Below are positions 24,790 through 37,909 of a stretch of 64,000 bases of DNA, piece after piece. The notes below the pieces were generated by a model. It was given only the letters and a program-made list of their open reading frames with translations. It did not search any database and was not told the DNA's origin. This DNA comes from Cylicocyclus nassatus (lineage: Eukaryota; Nematoda; Chromadorea; Rhabditida; Strongylidae), in NCBI GenBank assembly GCA_958299035.1, contig CATQJL010000316.1, forward strand, positions 22,669,676 to 22,733,675, read 5' to 3'. Position 1 is the first letter of the stretch, and the number at the start of each line of letters is the position of its first letter. Made by a program: the position numbers and the translations under genes.

Positions 24790-26272
24790 CTGATTCTACA
24801 TTATGGTGTAACTGGACAATGCTCAGTCGTTTCGTTTTGTACAAAAAAACAGCTGATAGGTTGTATTACTAATCTAACATAAGATAAGGAGACTAAATGA
24901 AGCTACACATACGTATAACAGGCACAAACAGGCTTACCTACTAATGCTGTATAGTAATTATCACAAATGAGTCAAAGCACAAGGATTAGTTTGTTAATCA
25001 CACTTATGCAAAGCGTTTGCAACCCGTCCACACTCAGAATTGATGCTATCTACGATGCTTAGAGAAGCTACAAGCTCCCGTCATCGATGTAAAAACTCAT
25101 TTCAGTAGTATTTCAAACTCAGTATTGCTTAGTCACCATCAGTAATTTGCAGGTACGCTCAGAAAGTGTTTGGTGTGATTGTATCATAGGATACTAGACT
25201 CTCAACATTTACTTCCCGAAAATTGCTGTAACGAACAAGTGAATTCCATATTCGGTCATACCTCGCGCAATTTCAGTCGCAGCGCGATTTGAATTGCTGA
25301 GATCGTAATTCTTCTTAAATGCACTTTGAATAAAGAAGATGTAGCTTACGAAAGCTATGAAGCACGCATTCAAAATTCGGATGCAATATCTGTGGAAATC
25401 TGGCATTTTGCCAGATCGCATATCGCCGCGAATTGGCCGAGTCGCTCAAAGCATGACCAATTTTACTGTGCGGTGAAATCGCCATTATTCTTTAGCAGAA
25501 CTGAACAATCTGACTGAAATGAGCAAATGATTGATTAGAGTAATAGGTGATTTTGGAGTCGGGTTTCAAATGTCAACCTAACTTTTCCTACAGTTAGTTT
25601 GTTAATAATATGGTATGGTAGTTTACCTTTAATATTCATCCATTCAGAACTTTGTGTCTGTCGGATAACAAGGTTGCAACTGAATGATAAAGCGGCTTCA
25701 ACTTGGGATCGCTGATCATAAAGTTTGAAAATCTTTTTCTTTCACCAATGCTGCTCACAAGTGCTCTAGTCAGCAAGTTGTTCAAGAAGTTTCACCAATC
25801 CTTCCAGAATCATTGCGGACGAGAGGCGCTGGTCTGAGACGTTTTCTTTGTGCGCTTGCCAGATAGTGAAGCCAGCATGAAAGATTCACTATAATGTACA
25901 ATAGTACTTTGAAAAAATTGAAGTGATCCGCTGCTATAAGATCCGTGTAGAGGCATTTTTTTCCACGTGGTACCCCCAGAATCTGCAGAATCTTGGGTGA
26001 AGAACTTTGGCTATATCTTAGTAGCATTCGACAACTACTTGTTTCGGTATCTGGAGCTTTTTCCAAGCAAAAAATATATCTTTAATTTTAGCTAACATAA
26101 ACTGGTGACTAAAAGGATTGTATTGCCACTTGCACTTCGCTGAGAGAACGGTATTCGAGTGTACCCAATCAGGGTGTCAATATACGTGACAAGAATATCT
26201 TTGATTGATAGCCACTTGTTATAAATATACGGTACAACATTGTGATACAATCTTTACTGGCAGATTTCATAT

Positions 26273-27034
26273 TCAAGCAGTTAGTGCATTTTTTGTCTTG
26301 AAGTAGGAGCAACAGGAATCCTCAAAGAAGGAGCAGCAGGAAAATTCATGCTCCTCGGCAATGTCATCATCTTCTCCATTGATGAATTTAGCAAACTGAA
26401 AAACGCAGATGTTTAGCACACATATTGGAACTATTCTCTCAGCTTTGTAAAAGGCATGCGTAAAAACAAAGTGCTGAAATATCTAAAGAACACTTACAAG
26501 CTTGTTGTACTCATCCTCAGTTGTTTCATGAAAATTCTAAATACAGAACCTTGCTTTCAAAGAAGCAAGCTGGTCTTAGGATGACTTGTCGACATTATAC
26601 TTACCGAAGCATTTGGATTTCCATTTGCAACGTACTTATTCTGAAATTACAAAAACAGCGATAGTTAACATTAGAATACTTTGTCGGTCTTATTTTACGT
26701 ACAGTCAAGCGTTTTTACCATAGTTTTTCAAGGCAAAGTGGGTCCGAAATAAACGCTGAACTCATCCCATTAAATTAACGTATTGGAAAGGAATCACGAT
26801 TTTTGCTGTTGAAATTGAGGATCGTTCTCACATTCGATGGTCTAGCGCCAATCTCCGACACTGAATAAAAAAGATCTCACAGGTGAAAGATAGAGATAGA
26901 TCAAATAAGCATACCAGGAAGAATAGCTACATGTCTGCTTGCTGCCATTGTCAGTATCTAAAAGTGCCTCGAAGTGCTTTAAATGAAAAGACAAAGGTGC
27001 AACATACCGCTTCCAGAACCAAAAGTTGCAGCAT
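26273..27034 (-). CDS. Small secreted cysteine-rich protein, gene A
   Basis: Family not recognised. Minus-strand exons in order: 27008-27034, 26915-26957, 26832-26860, 26605-26640, 26498-26536, 26273-26395. Phases agree and give 98 residues. Exons 1-2 encode a signal peptide (MLQLLVLEAILTMAAS), exon 4 the conserved NKYVANGNPNAS with an N-glycosylation sequon (NAS), exon 5 an acidic NFHETTEDEYNKL. Exon 6 has an acidic stretch (GEDDDIAEEHE) then two Cys pairs (FSCCSFF, DSCCSYF). The likely role is an exported peptide; no function is inferred. All six introns and their phases are shared with genes B and C. An AGTAAA in the 3' flank sits where B and C have AATAAA. Alternative: a recently silenced copy, but no defect is visible. 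Confidence 0.75.
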
Positions 27035-29086
27035 TCTTGTAGGATATGTGAAAATATATTTTTTTTGACTCCTACCAGCTTTTGAACAAGAACCGAAGGT
27101 CGTTTCCAAATAGCTGGATAAACTCTAACAACAATTTTATTTGAGCACATGGCATCTTCCCTGACTGAAAGCCAACAGAGCACACTGTTTAAATATCTCA
27201 ATATTAGACTCATCTGTTGAAATAGTAATGTCCTGACTTTCTTTTGCTTTTTTTCGAGGACATTAATCACACAACACCTGCAAACATTGCAATTAATTCT
27301 TTAATTGGATTCTTAATGTTAACCACCCCCTCTTACCCTAGTTTTGCTTAATTGAGATTGACAGTGCTTGTTTGTTCAAAGGGCAATACAGATGATATTT
27401 CAATACACCAACTACTATAATTGCTGTAATCTATGAAGGATTTACATAAACTTGCATTTTGAAACAATCACAACGGACTTTACGCATGGATGAGATGCAG
27501 GATGTAAGAAAATGATGTCCATTCTGGTAGAAGTGTTGGTACGTTTCCTTATCCGGACCCATTTTTCCAAAAGGCTCTCATAGAATACGCTCTTTAGTCT
27601 GAGAGCAATTTTTTTGCAAATTCCACGAGACCGTCTCCTTGCCACGTGTCACAGAAAAATTGACACGTTTTGGTCCACTTTAACATCTTTTTTCGAAAAC
27701 ATTTTCGGTAATATAAAAGAGAATTTGTGATCACCTTTGAGCAATTTAACTGTTGTCTATAGGACCAAAGCAATCTTGAGCTTATTTAAAACATCGATTG
27801 CTTTCAGCAGTGATTAAAAAAATCTTCCTCTTCAAACTTTTTTTGCCATGCAAATCCAGAAAACCTTTCAATTATAGTTTGAAGAACCCTGCTGCTGCTT
27901 TTTTCGCCTCTTTGACGGATTTCTGGCGCACTTTTCTATCCTGAGCGAGTATAATCTTTTCATGGATAATAGCATGTCGCTATCATTATGATACGTTCGT
28001 TTTGAAAAGACCCGGAAAAATATGGGAATGTCCTGGTCACGTGCTAGGAAGGGAAAAGGCGCTTTACGATAGCCTTGACACTGAAAGGTCTGATGAGGAA
28101 AGATGCGAAGGATGAACAGATTCGAGGTAAATCTGTTAGATAGAAAAGAATTTGTCTCAAAGCATCCATTTTTGGGATTAGCTATCTCTGTATGTGCGGC
28201 AAACATAACATATGTTGAGGTAAAAATACAGCATAATTAAGATGTGTGCCTCAGGAATTTTTTTAGCACGACCATTTCACCCACTGAAAACTAGTGCTAA
28301 CTTGATGGTCCTTAAATTTGTCATATGGGCTTATAGATGCCGCGGGGTCGATGTGGCCAAGAGAGTTGCATAGATAATCCACTCATTTGAAAAAAAACGA
28401 TACAAAGTCAAGAATACGAAGCAATTGTTGTTGAGGGCTTCATTACCTCGATCTTTTCAACTTGCTGTCATTATATCAATTGAAATTAGATAGAATTTGA
28501 CTCCAAATCACCTATTTTTTCTGTATTTTCCGATGAAGATTCAGGGATCAGATTTTTCCTTTCAAGGGCAGGAAGAGATGGAGAGTGAGGAACAATTTTG
28601 CTCGCTTATTTATTAAAAGCGAAAGGCCAGTATTTATAAACAGTATATCTCTGCAGAAGACTAACCAACCATCAAAATATGAATTTAACAAAGCAGGTAA
28701 GCTGCAAATTTGCAGCACAGTAGCCTTGAAAAAGCACGTCATTTTACTGAGGGCGTTGGGTTTTCCCATCTTTCTTTTTGCGGGGCGACCCCAATTTGTT
28801 ACACACACAGTTCCTCAACTTTTGAAGATTCACTAGTTCTGGTTTACTTTCTAGGAACGAGGACATTGAGAAAAGAAAAGAAGGGTGAGGATTTGACGGC
28901 AAAGTTGCGCGCGAGAAAATCACTGTTGTGAGGAAAATTGTGAGAGAATATTTGTATAGGCAGGCCCTAGCGTCAAAATCGTTTTCACACTCAATCAATT
29001 CTGAAATCCTATTCATCACCTCATTGAGTGGCAGCCATAAAAACACGTCATGACTGCTGGTGCCGATGTCACGACAAAAACACAAA
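27035..29086. other. Non-coding part of unit A
   Basis: Collinear with about 33582-35630 in unit B. A conserved TATTTAAAC element (27187-27197) lies about 150 bp upstream of gene A, as in B and C. Remaining frames are not conserved between units, so no gene is called. Confidence 0.6.
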
Positions 29087-29320
29087 GGCGCGCGCCATAC
29101 TTGATCCGCTTGATCCGCTTCGTGTAAAACGCGCGCACTCGGCGGTCTGTCATTTGGCGTCACGTACAGCGAATTTGCTTAACCATATGAGATTGCTTTT
29201 TACCTACGCTGCGCCAAATGACAGACTGCTGCGCGCGCGCGTTTTACACGAAGCGGATTAAGCGGATCGAGCGGATCAAGTGGATTAAGCGGATCAAGAG
29301 GATCAAGTATGGCGGGTGCC
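29087..29320. mobile_element. 234-bp TIR element, absent from unit B
   Basis: Inverted ends containing GCCATACTTGATCC, with internal short tandem repeats of the GGATCAAGC/GGATTAAGC type and GTGTAAAACGCGCGC blocks on both sides. Unit B at about 35633 has the uninterrupted sequence (ATACAAACTT), while unit A reads CACAAA-element-AAACTG. This gives an empty site and a likely 3-bp AAA target duplication. Confidence 0.85.
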
Positions 29321-29478
29321 AAACTGTAACGACTAAGGTGAAAAAGATAGATTCTTAGAAGAAGCCGAAAGACGTATTTCTTATTCGTAAGATGTTAGAA
29401 TGACAGTCATATTTATTTGTTGATTTTTAGCTGTTCATTTTTCAAAATAACATCGTAATTACTTTCATTTGACCATAT
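29321..29478. other. Unit A spacer
   Basis: Short non-coding spacer shared with unit B at about 35640-35790. Confidence 0.5.
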
Positions 29479-30322
29479 TAGGTTGTCCCAAAAGTTCTGT
29501 CCACTTTTTTAGTCCACTATAAAACAGCGTACAATGAAGACTCGAAGCTTTTCCTTCTCTTTCTTGTGGTTACACTTTCGAACCACTATCCTGAATGTCT
29601 TCGATAATTGCAGAAATTCTTCACCCCTCACTTTTATCTGCTCAAAGTTCGGTTAATTTTTGAAAATTTCATTCCAAAGTTTCGGAAGGCCTCAAGTATG
29701 GTTCAATTAGAGCAATTCTAATACTACAAGATGATATTTTTAGATTCTCCTAATCTGCTGTATTTAGCTTCAAAAAATTACGGTTTTTTGAGGTTTTGAT
29801 TTTTGGCCAGGTCATGAAACACGCAACTGCAGCAAAACGGAAAAGCTTTCAAAGTTCCTGCGAATTCTTGATTGCTAATAAACATTATATTCATGCAACA
29901 GAACCAATTTCGATTCACTCTAAAAAAGCAGTTTTTCGGAATTTTTGGTACTTTCACGTGGTAAACGTAATCAAAAAGCCGCCGTTTTTATTAGATAAAT
30001 ATTTATAACGGACTTGGTAAACGTGGTTTATGTAATCTAAAATCGGTAAAATGTAAACAAAGATTTGCTCTACAAAATTGTTACCAAGCTCTTTGAAAAC
30101 ATCAGGATAAAAAATTAAAATTAGGAAAAATTCGGCGTTTTTGTTGATCTGCTCAAAAAGGCATGGCGATAACATTGCAGAGGTAGAATAGATCAGAAAA
30201 AATATAAATGGAGAAAGAGGATGGAAATTTGAACCAAATGGTACCTGGATTGTCCAAGGATTTTTGTTCTGTAGGTTTTAGTGAGCGATGAAAAAAACCG
30301 TCGAAACTTTCGGGACAACCTA
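29479..30322. mobile_element. Mariner-like MITE (TTAGGTTGTCCC ends), unit A copy
   Basis: TA, then GGTTGTCCCAAAAGTT at the left; AACTTTCGGGACAACC then TA at the right. About 840 bp with no transposase. The same element sits at the same place in unit B (35792-36645), so the insertion predates the tandem duplication. Confidence 0.8.
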
Positions 30323-30429
30323 ATATACTCGTAATCGTATGTTCACTTATCCCTGTGACAATTCCCAGCTTCTTATTTCGAACCTTATGAAAAATCGATA
30401 AAATCAATTAGAGTAATCGATAGTCCAAA

Positions 30430-30670
30430 AAATTAATATTGCATTCGTAATCAGCATGCTCAATACCCCCCCCCCCCCCCCTGCGCCAAATCCCAGCCCC
30501 TCAGCTCGAACTTTTTGGAAAATCAATAAAATCGATATCGGTCCGAAGTATATGTGTGCAAAGCTTGGTCCGGATCAGTTCAGGAATAAAATTTTCTGTT
30601 CGCGACATGGTACAGACAGACACATACACAAACAGACATTCAGCTTTATGTATAAGAATTTTAGCCGCTC
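30430..30670 (-). repeat. Family P repeat fragment with C16 tract
   Basis: Inverted partial copy of the 23069-23905 repeat: a C16 run at 30466-30481, the GCCAAATCCCAGCCCC block, the GGTCCGGATCAGTT block, and the AAGCTGAATGTCTG microsatellite border in reverse near 30640-30655. Confidence 0.7.
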
Positions 30671-30729
30671 TCCGCGCATGGTCCGCAACGTCTGAGCAGT
30701 CCGTGCTGTCATTTCGATATGTTCAACTT

Positions 30730-31220
30730 GAAAATATTTATTTCTAAACTGATCCGGACCAAACTTTCTACACTTCGGGGCGGAATGGGTGTCATAGGAT
30801 ACTTTTTCTATCATACCGATTTTATCGATTTTTATCAATTTTTTGAGGAGTCCACCTACGAGGGGGGGGGGGGGTTGGCAAGTGAGGGATAATAGTAGCA
30901 TAAAGGATAAAGGATTCGGCGTTTTCAGTATCTTTAGCGGGTATGCGCCGAACGCACTCTCACTTCATTCTCATAGTTGCAGAGGCTGATGAATGCGTGC
31001 GGGCCTTACGGTCACTTGCGGGGCCAGCCGATTACCAAATCAATGCTTTCTTCCTTTACTCTGTACCACTTTTCCGTCTTCGGAAGGTAGGGAGCTTGGC
31101 TCAGGGAATCGAACATGGGTCCGATCTGGTCACAGCGCATACCACTAACCACTCGTCCCCGCGGAGGGTATCAGCATAGTCTTTTGATAGGACGGACGGA
31201 GCTGGGTATGCCAGCTAGCA
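30730..31220 (+). repeat. Family P repeat fragment with CTAG-type end
   Basis: Forward partial copy: a GATCCGGACCAAACTTT block, a GGGTGTCATAGGATACTTTTT block and a G-run, ending near 31218 with a hairpin (AGCTGG-GTATG-CCAGCT) followed by AG. It encloses a tRNA-like SINE fragment. Confidence 0.65.
31100..31163 (-). repeat. tRNA-derived SINE-like fragment, unit A
   Basis: On the minus strand it carries an A-box-like GTGGTTAGTGGT and, about 35 nt later, a B-box-like GTTCGATTCC, with tRNA-like spacing. The cloverleaf is imperfect, so it is a SINE head or tRNA pseudogene, not a functional tRNA. Unit B has a counterpart at 37331-37394. Confidence 0.6.
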
Positions 31221-32718
31221 GCATAATGATGCGGGTCAAACAGCATTCTTTTCTAGCTTGAGAATGGCTTTACACGGGAGCGTTAGATGAGAAGCATTTT
31301 CATGATCAACGTTGGACTTTTACGCATTTTGATGCTACCAGGATCACATATCTCGTCTTGTTAAATATGATAGTCGTAGGCACCTTGTCCTGCAAAGTGC
31401 TCGCTACAAGCTTCCGCACATACCGAGCAAACGAAACTCAAACCTTTATCTTCTCTGCAAAGTCCTCTGAAATTCAAGCTATTACTTCAGAACTTAAGCG
31501 TTACTTGCGATTGATACATCAACAGAGAGCGTACATATAATGCTGTAAGGTACACGATTAATATTTCTCTCCAAAAAATTACTTTCAAAATAATCGTGCT
31601 GTTTTGGAAGTTACAGTCAAAAAATGTGTTTAGTGATCTTTTATTACGTCGATTACTAACTGCACTTACATTAGTTGTTTGTTTAGAACATTGATAGTTT
31701 ACATTCAACACCCCGCAACCGTAATCTTAATTTGAGTCATGTTGTGCCTATCGGATAGCAAGGTTACAATCTAAACGATAAGCCTGCTTCCAAACTGGTC
31801 ATTGGCCTTAAATTTGATTTGATTCAATTCTTCTATCCACTGCTCTTTTAGTTAGACTGCAGTAAAGCAAAAAAGGTTGCTCACGCGTATTTTAATCGTT
31901 TGCTTGTCCGAAAAACCTCACCAGTCCTTCTGATCAAGATCAAAATTGAATGCCAACGACTTTTTGAAATGTACAATACCACTCGTAATTTGTGAAACAA
32001 ATCATCGCACTCCCTTCGCCGAAATTTGGTTGCATCGCCATATATTATTTCGGAGTAGACGAATTCGAAAACCAAAAGCACCATCCGCTCGACGAAATGC
32101 ATCTTTTGATATATGAAGGGCTCTTGAAATTTGACGGATTATCGTGTCCAACAAAAAATGCATTTCGTCTCGAGCTAGATGGTGTCTTTGAATTCCAAAT
32201 TCATCTACTCCGAAGCAGGATATGGCGATGCAACTAAAGCTCGGCGAACTCCGGCGGAGTGTGGCAATTTTTCTTTTTCAGAAATTCAGAAATCGAGCGT
32301 TATTGTACTGCCGGTGCACGATGGTGCCAGCTACCGAAGCTGCTCAACTTGAAAAAGCCACTATAACGTTCCAATATAATTCGAAAAAGTGAAGTGAACT
32401 GCTGACGTAAGAACCGCGTAAGGCTCTTCACATAGTACCCGCAGAAGGTGCATGGATGAGAGATGGGGCTTTATCTTAGCAGCATTCGACCATTACTTAT
32501 TCGGTACTTGGAGCTTCCTCCAAGCAAAAAACATTTCTTCAATTTTAGCAAACATAAACTAGTGAACGATAGGATCGTATCACCACTTGCACGTCATTGA
32601 GAAAACGGTATCTCCTAATCAGAGTGTCAATACATGTGACAATATCGTTGACTGATGGCCACTTGTTATAAATATACCGTACAACATTGTGGAAAACCTT
32701 TATTGGCAGATTCTTTAT

Positions 32719-33581
32719 TCAACTAGCTAATACATGTATTACGTTTTTAATGAAGGAGCAGCAGGAAATTTTATCCACCTCGGAACTGTCACCACATTTT
32801 GTGTTCTTGATGCATTTATCGTACTGAAAAACGCGGGAGGGTATTACAATCGCACATTGAAAGTATTCTGTCAGGTTCGTAAAAAGCCTGCGTAAAAAAC
32901 AAACTGCGAAGATATCCAACGAACACTTACAAGTTTGTTGAGCTCTGTCACAGTTGTTTCATGAAAATCCTAAATAAATACATAACCTTGCTTTCAAAGA
33001 AACCAATTGGTTTAAGGTGTCATTTGTCGACATATATACTTACCGAAGCATTTGGATTTCCATTTGCAACGTACTTATTCTGAAATTACAAAAAGCAGCG
33101 ATAGTTAACATTAACATACTTCGTCAGTCTTAGTTCACGTCTAATCATTAGCGTTGTTGTTTTGATAAACCATGTGTCAAAATTGAACACCAGTGCTTAT
33201 TCAAAGTTGAATTATTATTATGTACTAATTTTATACTTATTATGCAAAGTTACCACTAGTAGAAAGCTAATCATCCGTGAATTTTAAAGTTCTATTTTGA
33301 ACTAATAAGTATTGGAGGAGTTTCCGTAATACATCTCCATATGGCCTTATTATATGCCAAGTCCTCACCTGCTCCGATTTAGGCCACACTAAATAAAAAG
33401 TAGTTAAAAGTGTTTCGAAGGTATAGATCAAACAAACATACAATCGAGAACAGCTGGACCATCAGGAGTGCCATTAGGAGCACCATTCGCTACTTGAAGT
33501 AATATCTACAAATGTTTGCTTGAGTTGAAGCTAACGAAAAGAAACTCAGCTTACCGTTCCCAGAACCAAAAGTTTTAGCAT
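32719..33581 (-). CDS. Small secreted cysteine-rich protein, gene B
   Basis: Paralogue of genes A and C; family not recognised. Exons in order: 33555-33581, 33442-33505, 33369-33388, 33044-33079, 32931-32969, 32719-32823, giving 96 residues in one frame. The signal peptide spans exons 1-2 (MLKLLVLGTILLQVANG), followed by a Pro/Gly-rich APNGTPDGPAVLD. Exon 4 is identical to that of gene A in all 36 nt (NKYVANGNPNAS). Exon 5 is DFHETTVTELNKL. Exon 6 diverges: it has two lone Cys (YDKCIKNTKCGD) and only one CC pair (ISCCSFI), ending HVLAS. AATAAA follows 3 nt after the stop region (near 32713). No defect seen. Confidence 0.78.
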
Positions 33582-35791
33582 TTTTGTAAAATATGTGAAA
33601 ATACGTTTTGCTGACTCCCACCAGCTTTTAAAAGGAACCGGAGGTCATTTACAAATGGTTAGGTAAACTCTGACAATAATTATATTTGAGCACATGACAT
33701 TTTCCCTGAGTGAAATCCAACCGAGCAAACTGTTTAAATATTTCGATTGACTCATCTGTTGCCAGAATGTCCAGACTTTCAATTGCTCTCTTCGGAGGGC
33801 AACCATAAGACATCTGCAACATTGCAAATAATTCCTCATTTGGGCTAATAATGTTAACCACCCCCTTCTGACCTAGCTTTGCTTCATCAATGAGATTGAC
33901 AGTGCTTGTTTGTTTAGAAGGTAACACAAATATCATATCGTCGCACTAACTACTACATTTGCTGTAATTTTTGAATGATTTTCATAGAGTTGCACTTTGA
34001 AACAATTAAAACGGATTTTACGCATGGATGAGATGCAAGTTGGAAGGAAATGATGTTCATTCCAGTAGAATTGTTGGTACTTTTTCGTTATCCGGACCCA
34101 TTTATTCAAAAGGCTCTCATATAATACGCTCTTTAGTCTGAAAGCAATTTTTTATAACTTCCACGAGACCGTCTCCTTACCACGTGTCACAGAAAAATTG
34201 ACACGTTTTGGTCCATTTTGACATCTTTTTTTTCCGGAAACATTTCTGGTGGGGTAAAAGAGAATTTGTGATCACCTTTAGGCAATTTAACTGTTGTCTA
34301 TAGGAGCAAAGCATCTTGAGCTTATGTTAAGACATCTTTATTGCTTCTTTTCCAGAAAAGCTTTGAATTATACCTTGAACGACCTTGCTGCTGCTTTTTT
34401 CGCCTCTTAAATGACGGAATCCTGGCGCAGTTTTCTATTCTGAGCGAGTATAATATTTTTATAGATAACAGCATGTCGCTATCATTATGTTAATGTTCAT
34501 TTTAAAAAGGCCCGGAAAAATATGGGAATGTCCTGGTCACATGCTAGGGAGGGGAAAAGCGCTTTACGATAGCCTTGACAGTGAAAGGTCTGGTGAGGAA
34601 AGATGCGAAGGAGAACAGATTTGAGGTCAATCTGTTAGAACTAAAATAGGAAAGAATTTGTCTCGAGCAAAAACGTTTGCATTCATTTTTGGGATTAGCT
34701 ATCTCTGTACGATCGGCAAACATAAGATGTTGATGTAAAAATACAGTATAATGATTAAGATGGTGAGATAGTAAGATGTGTGCCTCAGGAATTTTTTAGC
34801 ACGATCATTTCACCCATTGAAAAAACTAGCGCTGATTTGATGGTCCTTAACAAATTTATCGTATGGACTTATAGATGCTGCGGTGTCGATATGGCCAAAA
34901 GAGTTCATAGATATTCCACTTGTTCGAGAAAAGAAAACGATACAAAGTCAAGACTCACGAAACTGATGTTGAGGGCTTCATTGCCTCGATCTTTTCAACT
35001 TGTTCTCATTATACCAATTGAATTTAGATAGAATTTGACTTCAAATCACCTCTTTTTTCTGTAGTTTCCGATGAAGATTAAAGAATCAGATATTTCCTTT
35101 CAAGGGCAGAAAGCGAGGGAGAGTGAGGAACGATTTATTTATTACAAGCGAAAAGTCAGTATTTATAAACAGTATATCTCTGCAAAAGACTAATCAACCA
35201 TCAAAATGAGAGGTAAACAAAGCAGGTAAGGCGCAAATTTGCAGCACAGCAGCCCTGAAAAAGCGCGTGCATTTTCCTCACTTTGGTTGATGTCTCAAAT
35301 GGCGTGAGATTTATGGGCGACCCCAGTTTATTATATATAGCAGTTCTTCAACTTTTAAAGACCAATTCACTAGTTCTGGCTCACTCTCTAGAAAGTTAGA
35401 GGACATTGAAAAAAGAAAACAAGGGAGATTGAGGGTTTGACAGCCAAGTTGCGCTCGAGAAAATCACTGTTGTGAAAAAAATTGTGAGAAAATATTTGCA
35501 TAGGCAAACCTAAGTCGTCAAAATTGTTTTCACACTCAGTCAATTTTAAAATCGTACTCGTTCATCACCTCAGTGAGTGGCAGCCATAAAAACATGTCAT
35601 GACGGCTGGTGCCGATTGTCACGACAAAAATACAAACTTAACGACTAAGGTGAAAAAGATAGATTTTCAAAAGAAGCCAAAAGACGTGTTTCTTATTCGT
35701 AAAATGTTAGCATGACAGTCAAATTATTTGTTGATTTTTTAGCTATTCATTTATTTTCAAAAATAACATCATAATTATCATATCATTATAT
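33582..35791. other. Non-coding part of unit B
   Basis: Collinear with unit A. A 95-codon minus frame at 33649-33936 overlaps the promoter-proximal region. Part of it reads in the same frame in A, but A and C carry stops or shifts, so it is not called as a gene. A TATTTAAAC element lies at about 33731-33741, about 150 bp upstream of gene B. Confidence 0.5.
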
Positions 35792-36645
35792 TAGGTTGAC
35801 CCGAATATTTTGTCCATTTTTTAGTCACTATAAAACAACGCACAATAGAGATTTGAATGAGTTTCAACATGCATTCGATGCAGCTTTTCCTTCTCTTTAT
35901 TGTGGTCTCACCTTCGAACCACCATCCTGTATGCTTTCTTCGATAACTGCTGAAGTTCTTCACCCCCACTTTTATCTGCTCGATGTTCGGCTAATTTTTG
36001 AAAATTTTATTCCAAAGTTTTGGAAGGCCTCAAGTATGAATAGAGCAGTTCTCGTACTACAAGATGATATTTTTAGGTCCTCCTGAACTGCTGTATTTAG
36101 CTTCAAAAAATTAGTTCTTCGGAGGTCTCGATTTTTGGCAAAGTCATGAAACACGCAACTGCCGCAAAACACGAAAGCTTTCGAAGTTTCTGTGAATTGA
36201 AACTTGATTGCTAATAAACATTATTTATGCAACATAACCAACTTCGATTTGCTCTGAAAAAGCAGCTTTTTGGAATTTTTGGTACTTTTACGTGGTAAAC
36301 GTTATCAAAAAGCCGCCTTTTTAATTAGATAAATAATTATAACGAACTTGGTAAACGTGGTCCGAGTAATCCAAAATCGGTAATATGTAGCCAAAAGTTT
36401 GCTCGGTTACCAGGGCTCTTCAAAAATATCAAAATAAAAATTTTTAAAGTTTAGGAAAAATTTGGCGTTAATGCTGATCTGCTCAAAAAGCCATGGCGAT
36501 AATATCGCAGAGGTAAGATAATCAGAGAGCAAATATAAATTGAGAAAGAGGATGAAAATTTGAACCTAATGGTACTCCAAGGATTGGTGTTCTTTGATAT
36601 TCAGTAAACGATGAAAGAAGCCGACAAAATTATCGGGACAACCTA
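35792..36645. mobile_element. Mariner-like MITE, unit B copy
   Basis: Counterpart of 29479-30322. The ends are TA-GGTTGACCCGAA at left and TATCGGGACAACC-TA at right, somewhat decayed. Same insertion site as in unit A. Confidence 0.8.
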
Positions 36646-36649
36646 ATGC

Positions 36650-37452
36650 ATTCGTAATCAGCATGCTCAATACCCCCCCCCCCCCCTCCCCTGCGCCAAT
36701 TCCCAGCCCCGCAGCTCGAATTTTTGAGATATCAATAAAGTCGATATCGGCCCGAAGTGTATGTGTGCAAAGCTTGGTCAGGATCAGTTCAGGAATAAAA
36801 TTTTCTATTCGGACCATGCGTACATACAGACACATACACAAACAGACATTCAGCTTTATATATACGAATTTCGATCTAAGCGCACGGTCCGCAACGTCTG
36901 AGTAATCCGTGAAATCAATGAATCGACGATATGTTCAAAATAGAAAATTTTATTTCTTAACCGATCCGAACCAAACTTTGCACACGTACACTTCGGGGAG
37001 GGTGGGTGTCATAGGCTGCTTCTTCTATCATATCGATTTCATCGATTTTTATCAATTTTCTTGAGGAGTCCACACACGAGGGGGGGGGGGGAGGTGGCAA
37101 GTGAGGGGATGTTAGTAGGATAAAGGATAAAAAATTCGACGTTTTCAATATCTTTAGTGGGCATGCGCCGAACGCACAGCACACTCACTCTCATAGTTGC
37201 AGAGGCTTATACTTGCGTGTGAACCTATTACAGTGACTTGAGGGGACCAGCCGATTACCAGGTCAATGCTTTTGTCTTCCCAGATTACTCTGGTAGCTTT
37301 TCCGTCTTCGGAAGGCAGAAAGCTTGGTCCAGGGGCAGGATCGAACCTGGGTCCGGTCTGTCATAACGCATACCACTACATTACTCGTCCCGCTGAGGCC
37401 ATCAGCCTAGTGTTCTGATAGGACGGAAGGAGCTGGGCATGCCAGCCAGTAG
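36650..37452. repeat. Family P fragments of unit B
   Basis: Two facing partial copies as in unit A. The inverted one runs about 36660-36870 and has a C13 run at 36673-36685. The forward one runs about 36940-37452 and ends near AGCTGGGCATGCCAGCCAG. Between them lies a poly-G tract near 37081. Confidence 0.65.
37331..37394 (-). repeat. tRNA-derived SINE-like fragment, unit B
   Basis: The minus strand has a perfect B-box GGTTCGATCC and an A-box-like GTAGTGGTATGCG upstream of it. Better preserved B-box than the unit A copy; the A-box is worse. Confidence 0.6.
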
Positions 37453-37909
37453 CATAATAATACTCAAGGGTCAAACTACCACTCTTTTCAAACTTGAGAG
37501 CGGGTGTAATTGAGAGTGTTAGCTGAAAAGAATTCTCATGATCAACGTCAGAATTCTAGGCAGTATGCTACCAGGATAGTTATCTCGTCTTTTCAGATAT
37601 CATAATCATAGGCACCTTGTCCTGCAAAGTGCTCGCTACACGCCTCCGTCACAGACCGAGAAGGCAAAACTCAAACCTTTATCTTCTCTGCCAATCCTCT
37701 GACATTCAAGCTTTTGTTTCAAAACTCAAGCGTTACTTGAGACTGATACTTCATCAGCAGAGAACTGCTGTAAGGTACAAGATTAGTAATTATTTTTTTC
37801 TTAAATTACTGTCAAAATTAACGTGCGGTTACGGATGTTACGGCCAAAACATATGTGTTCAATGATTTTCTATCACATCGACTACTAACTTCACTTAGAT
37901 TGGTTGTTT

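Larger units (their letters stand above)
25600..31690. repeat. Tandem segmental duplication, unit A (about 6.1 kb)
   Basis: Collinear with unit B (31690-37910) over its whole length and with unit C (37910-40300) over its first part. Shared order: a block with CGGATA(A/G)CAAG(G/T)TT, gene A/B/C on the minus strand, a long non-coding block, a mariner-like MITE, family P repeat fragments, a tRNA-like SINE fragment, and a block beginning GGCACCTTGTCCTGCAAAGT. Borders are accurate to about 100 bp. Confidence 0.85.

Noticed and set aside
31100..31163. Functional tRNA gene
   Set aside because: A and B boxes are present but the acceptor stem does not pair. The same fragment lies in a repeat in both units, so it is a SINE-like remnant.
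33649..33936. 95-codon minus frame upstream of gene B
   Set aside because: Part of it reads in the same frame in unit A, but A has other stops and C is frameshifted. It overlaps the likely promoter of gene B.
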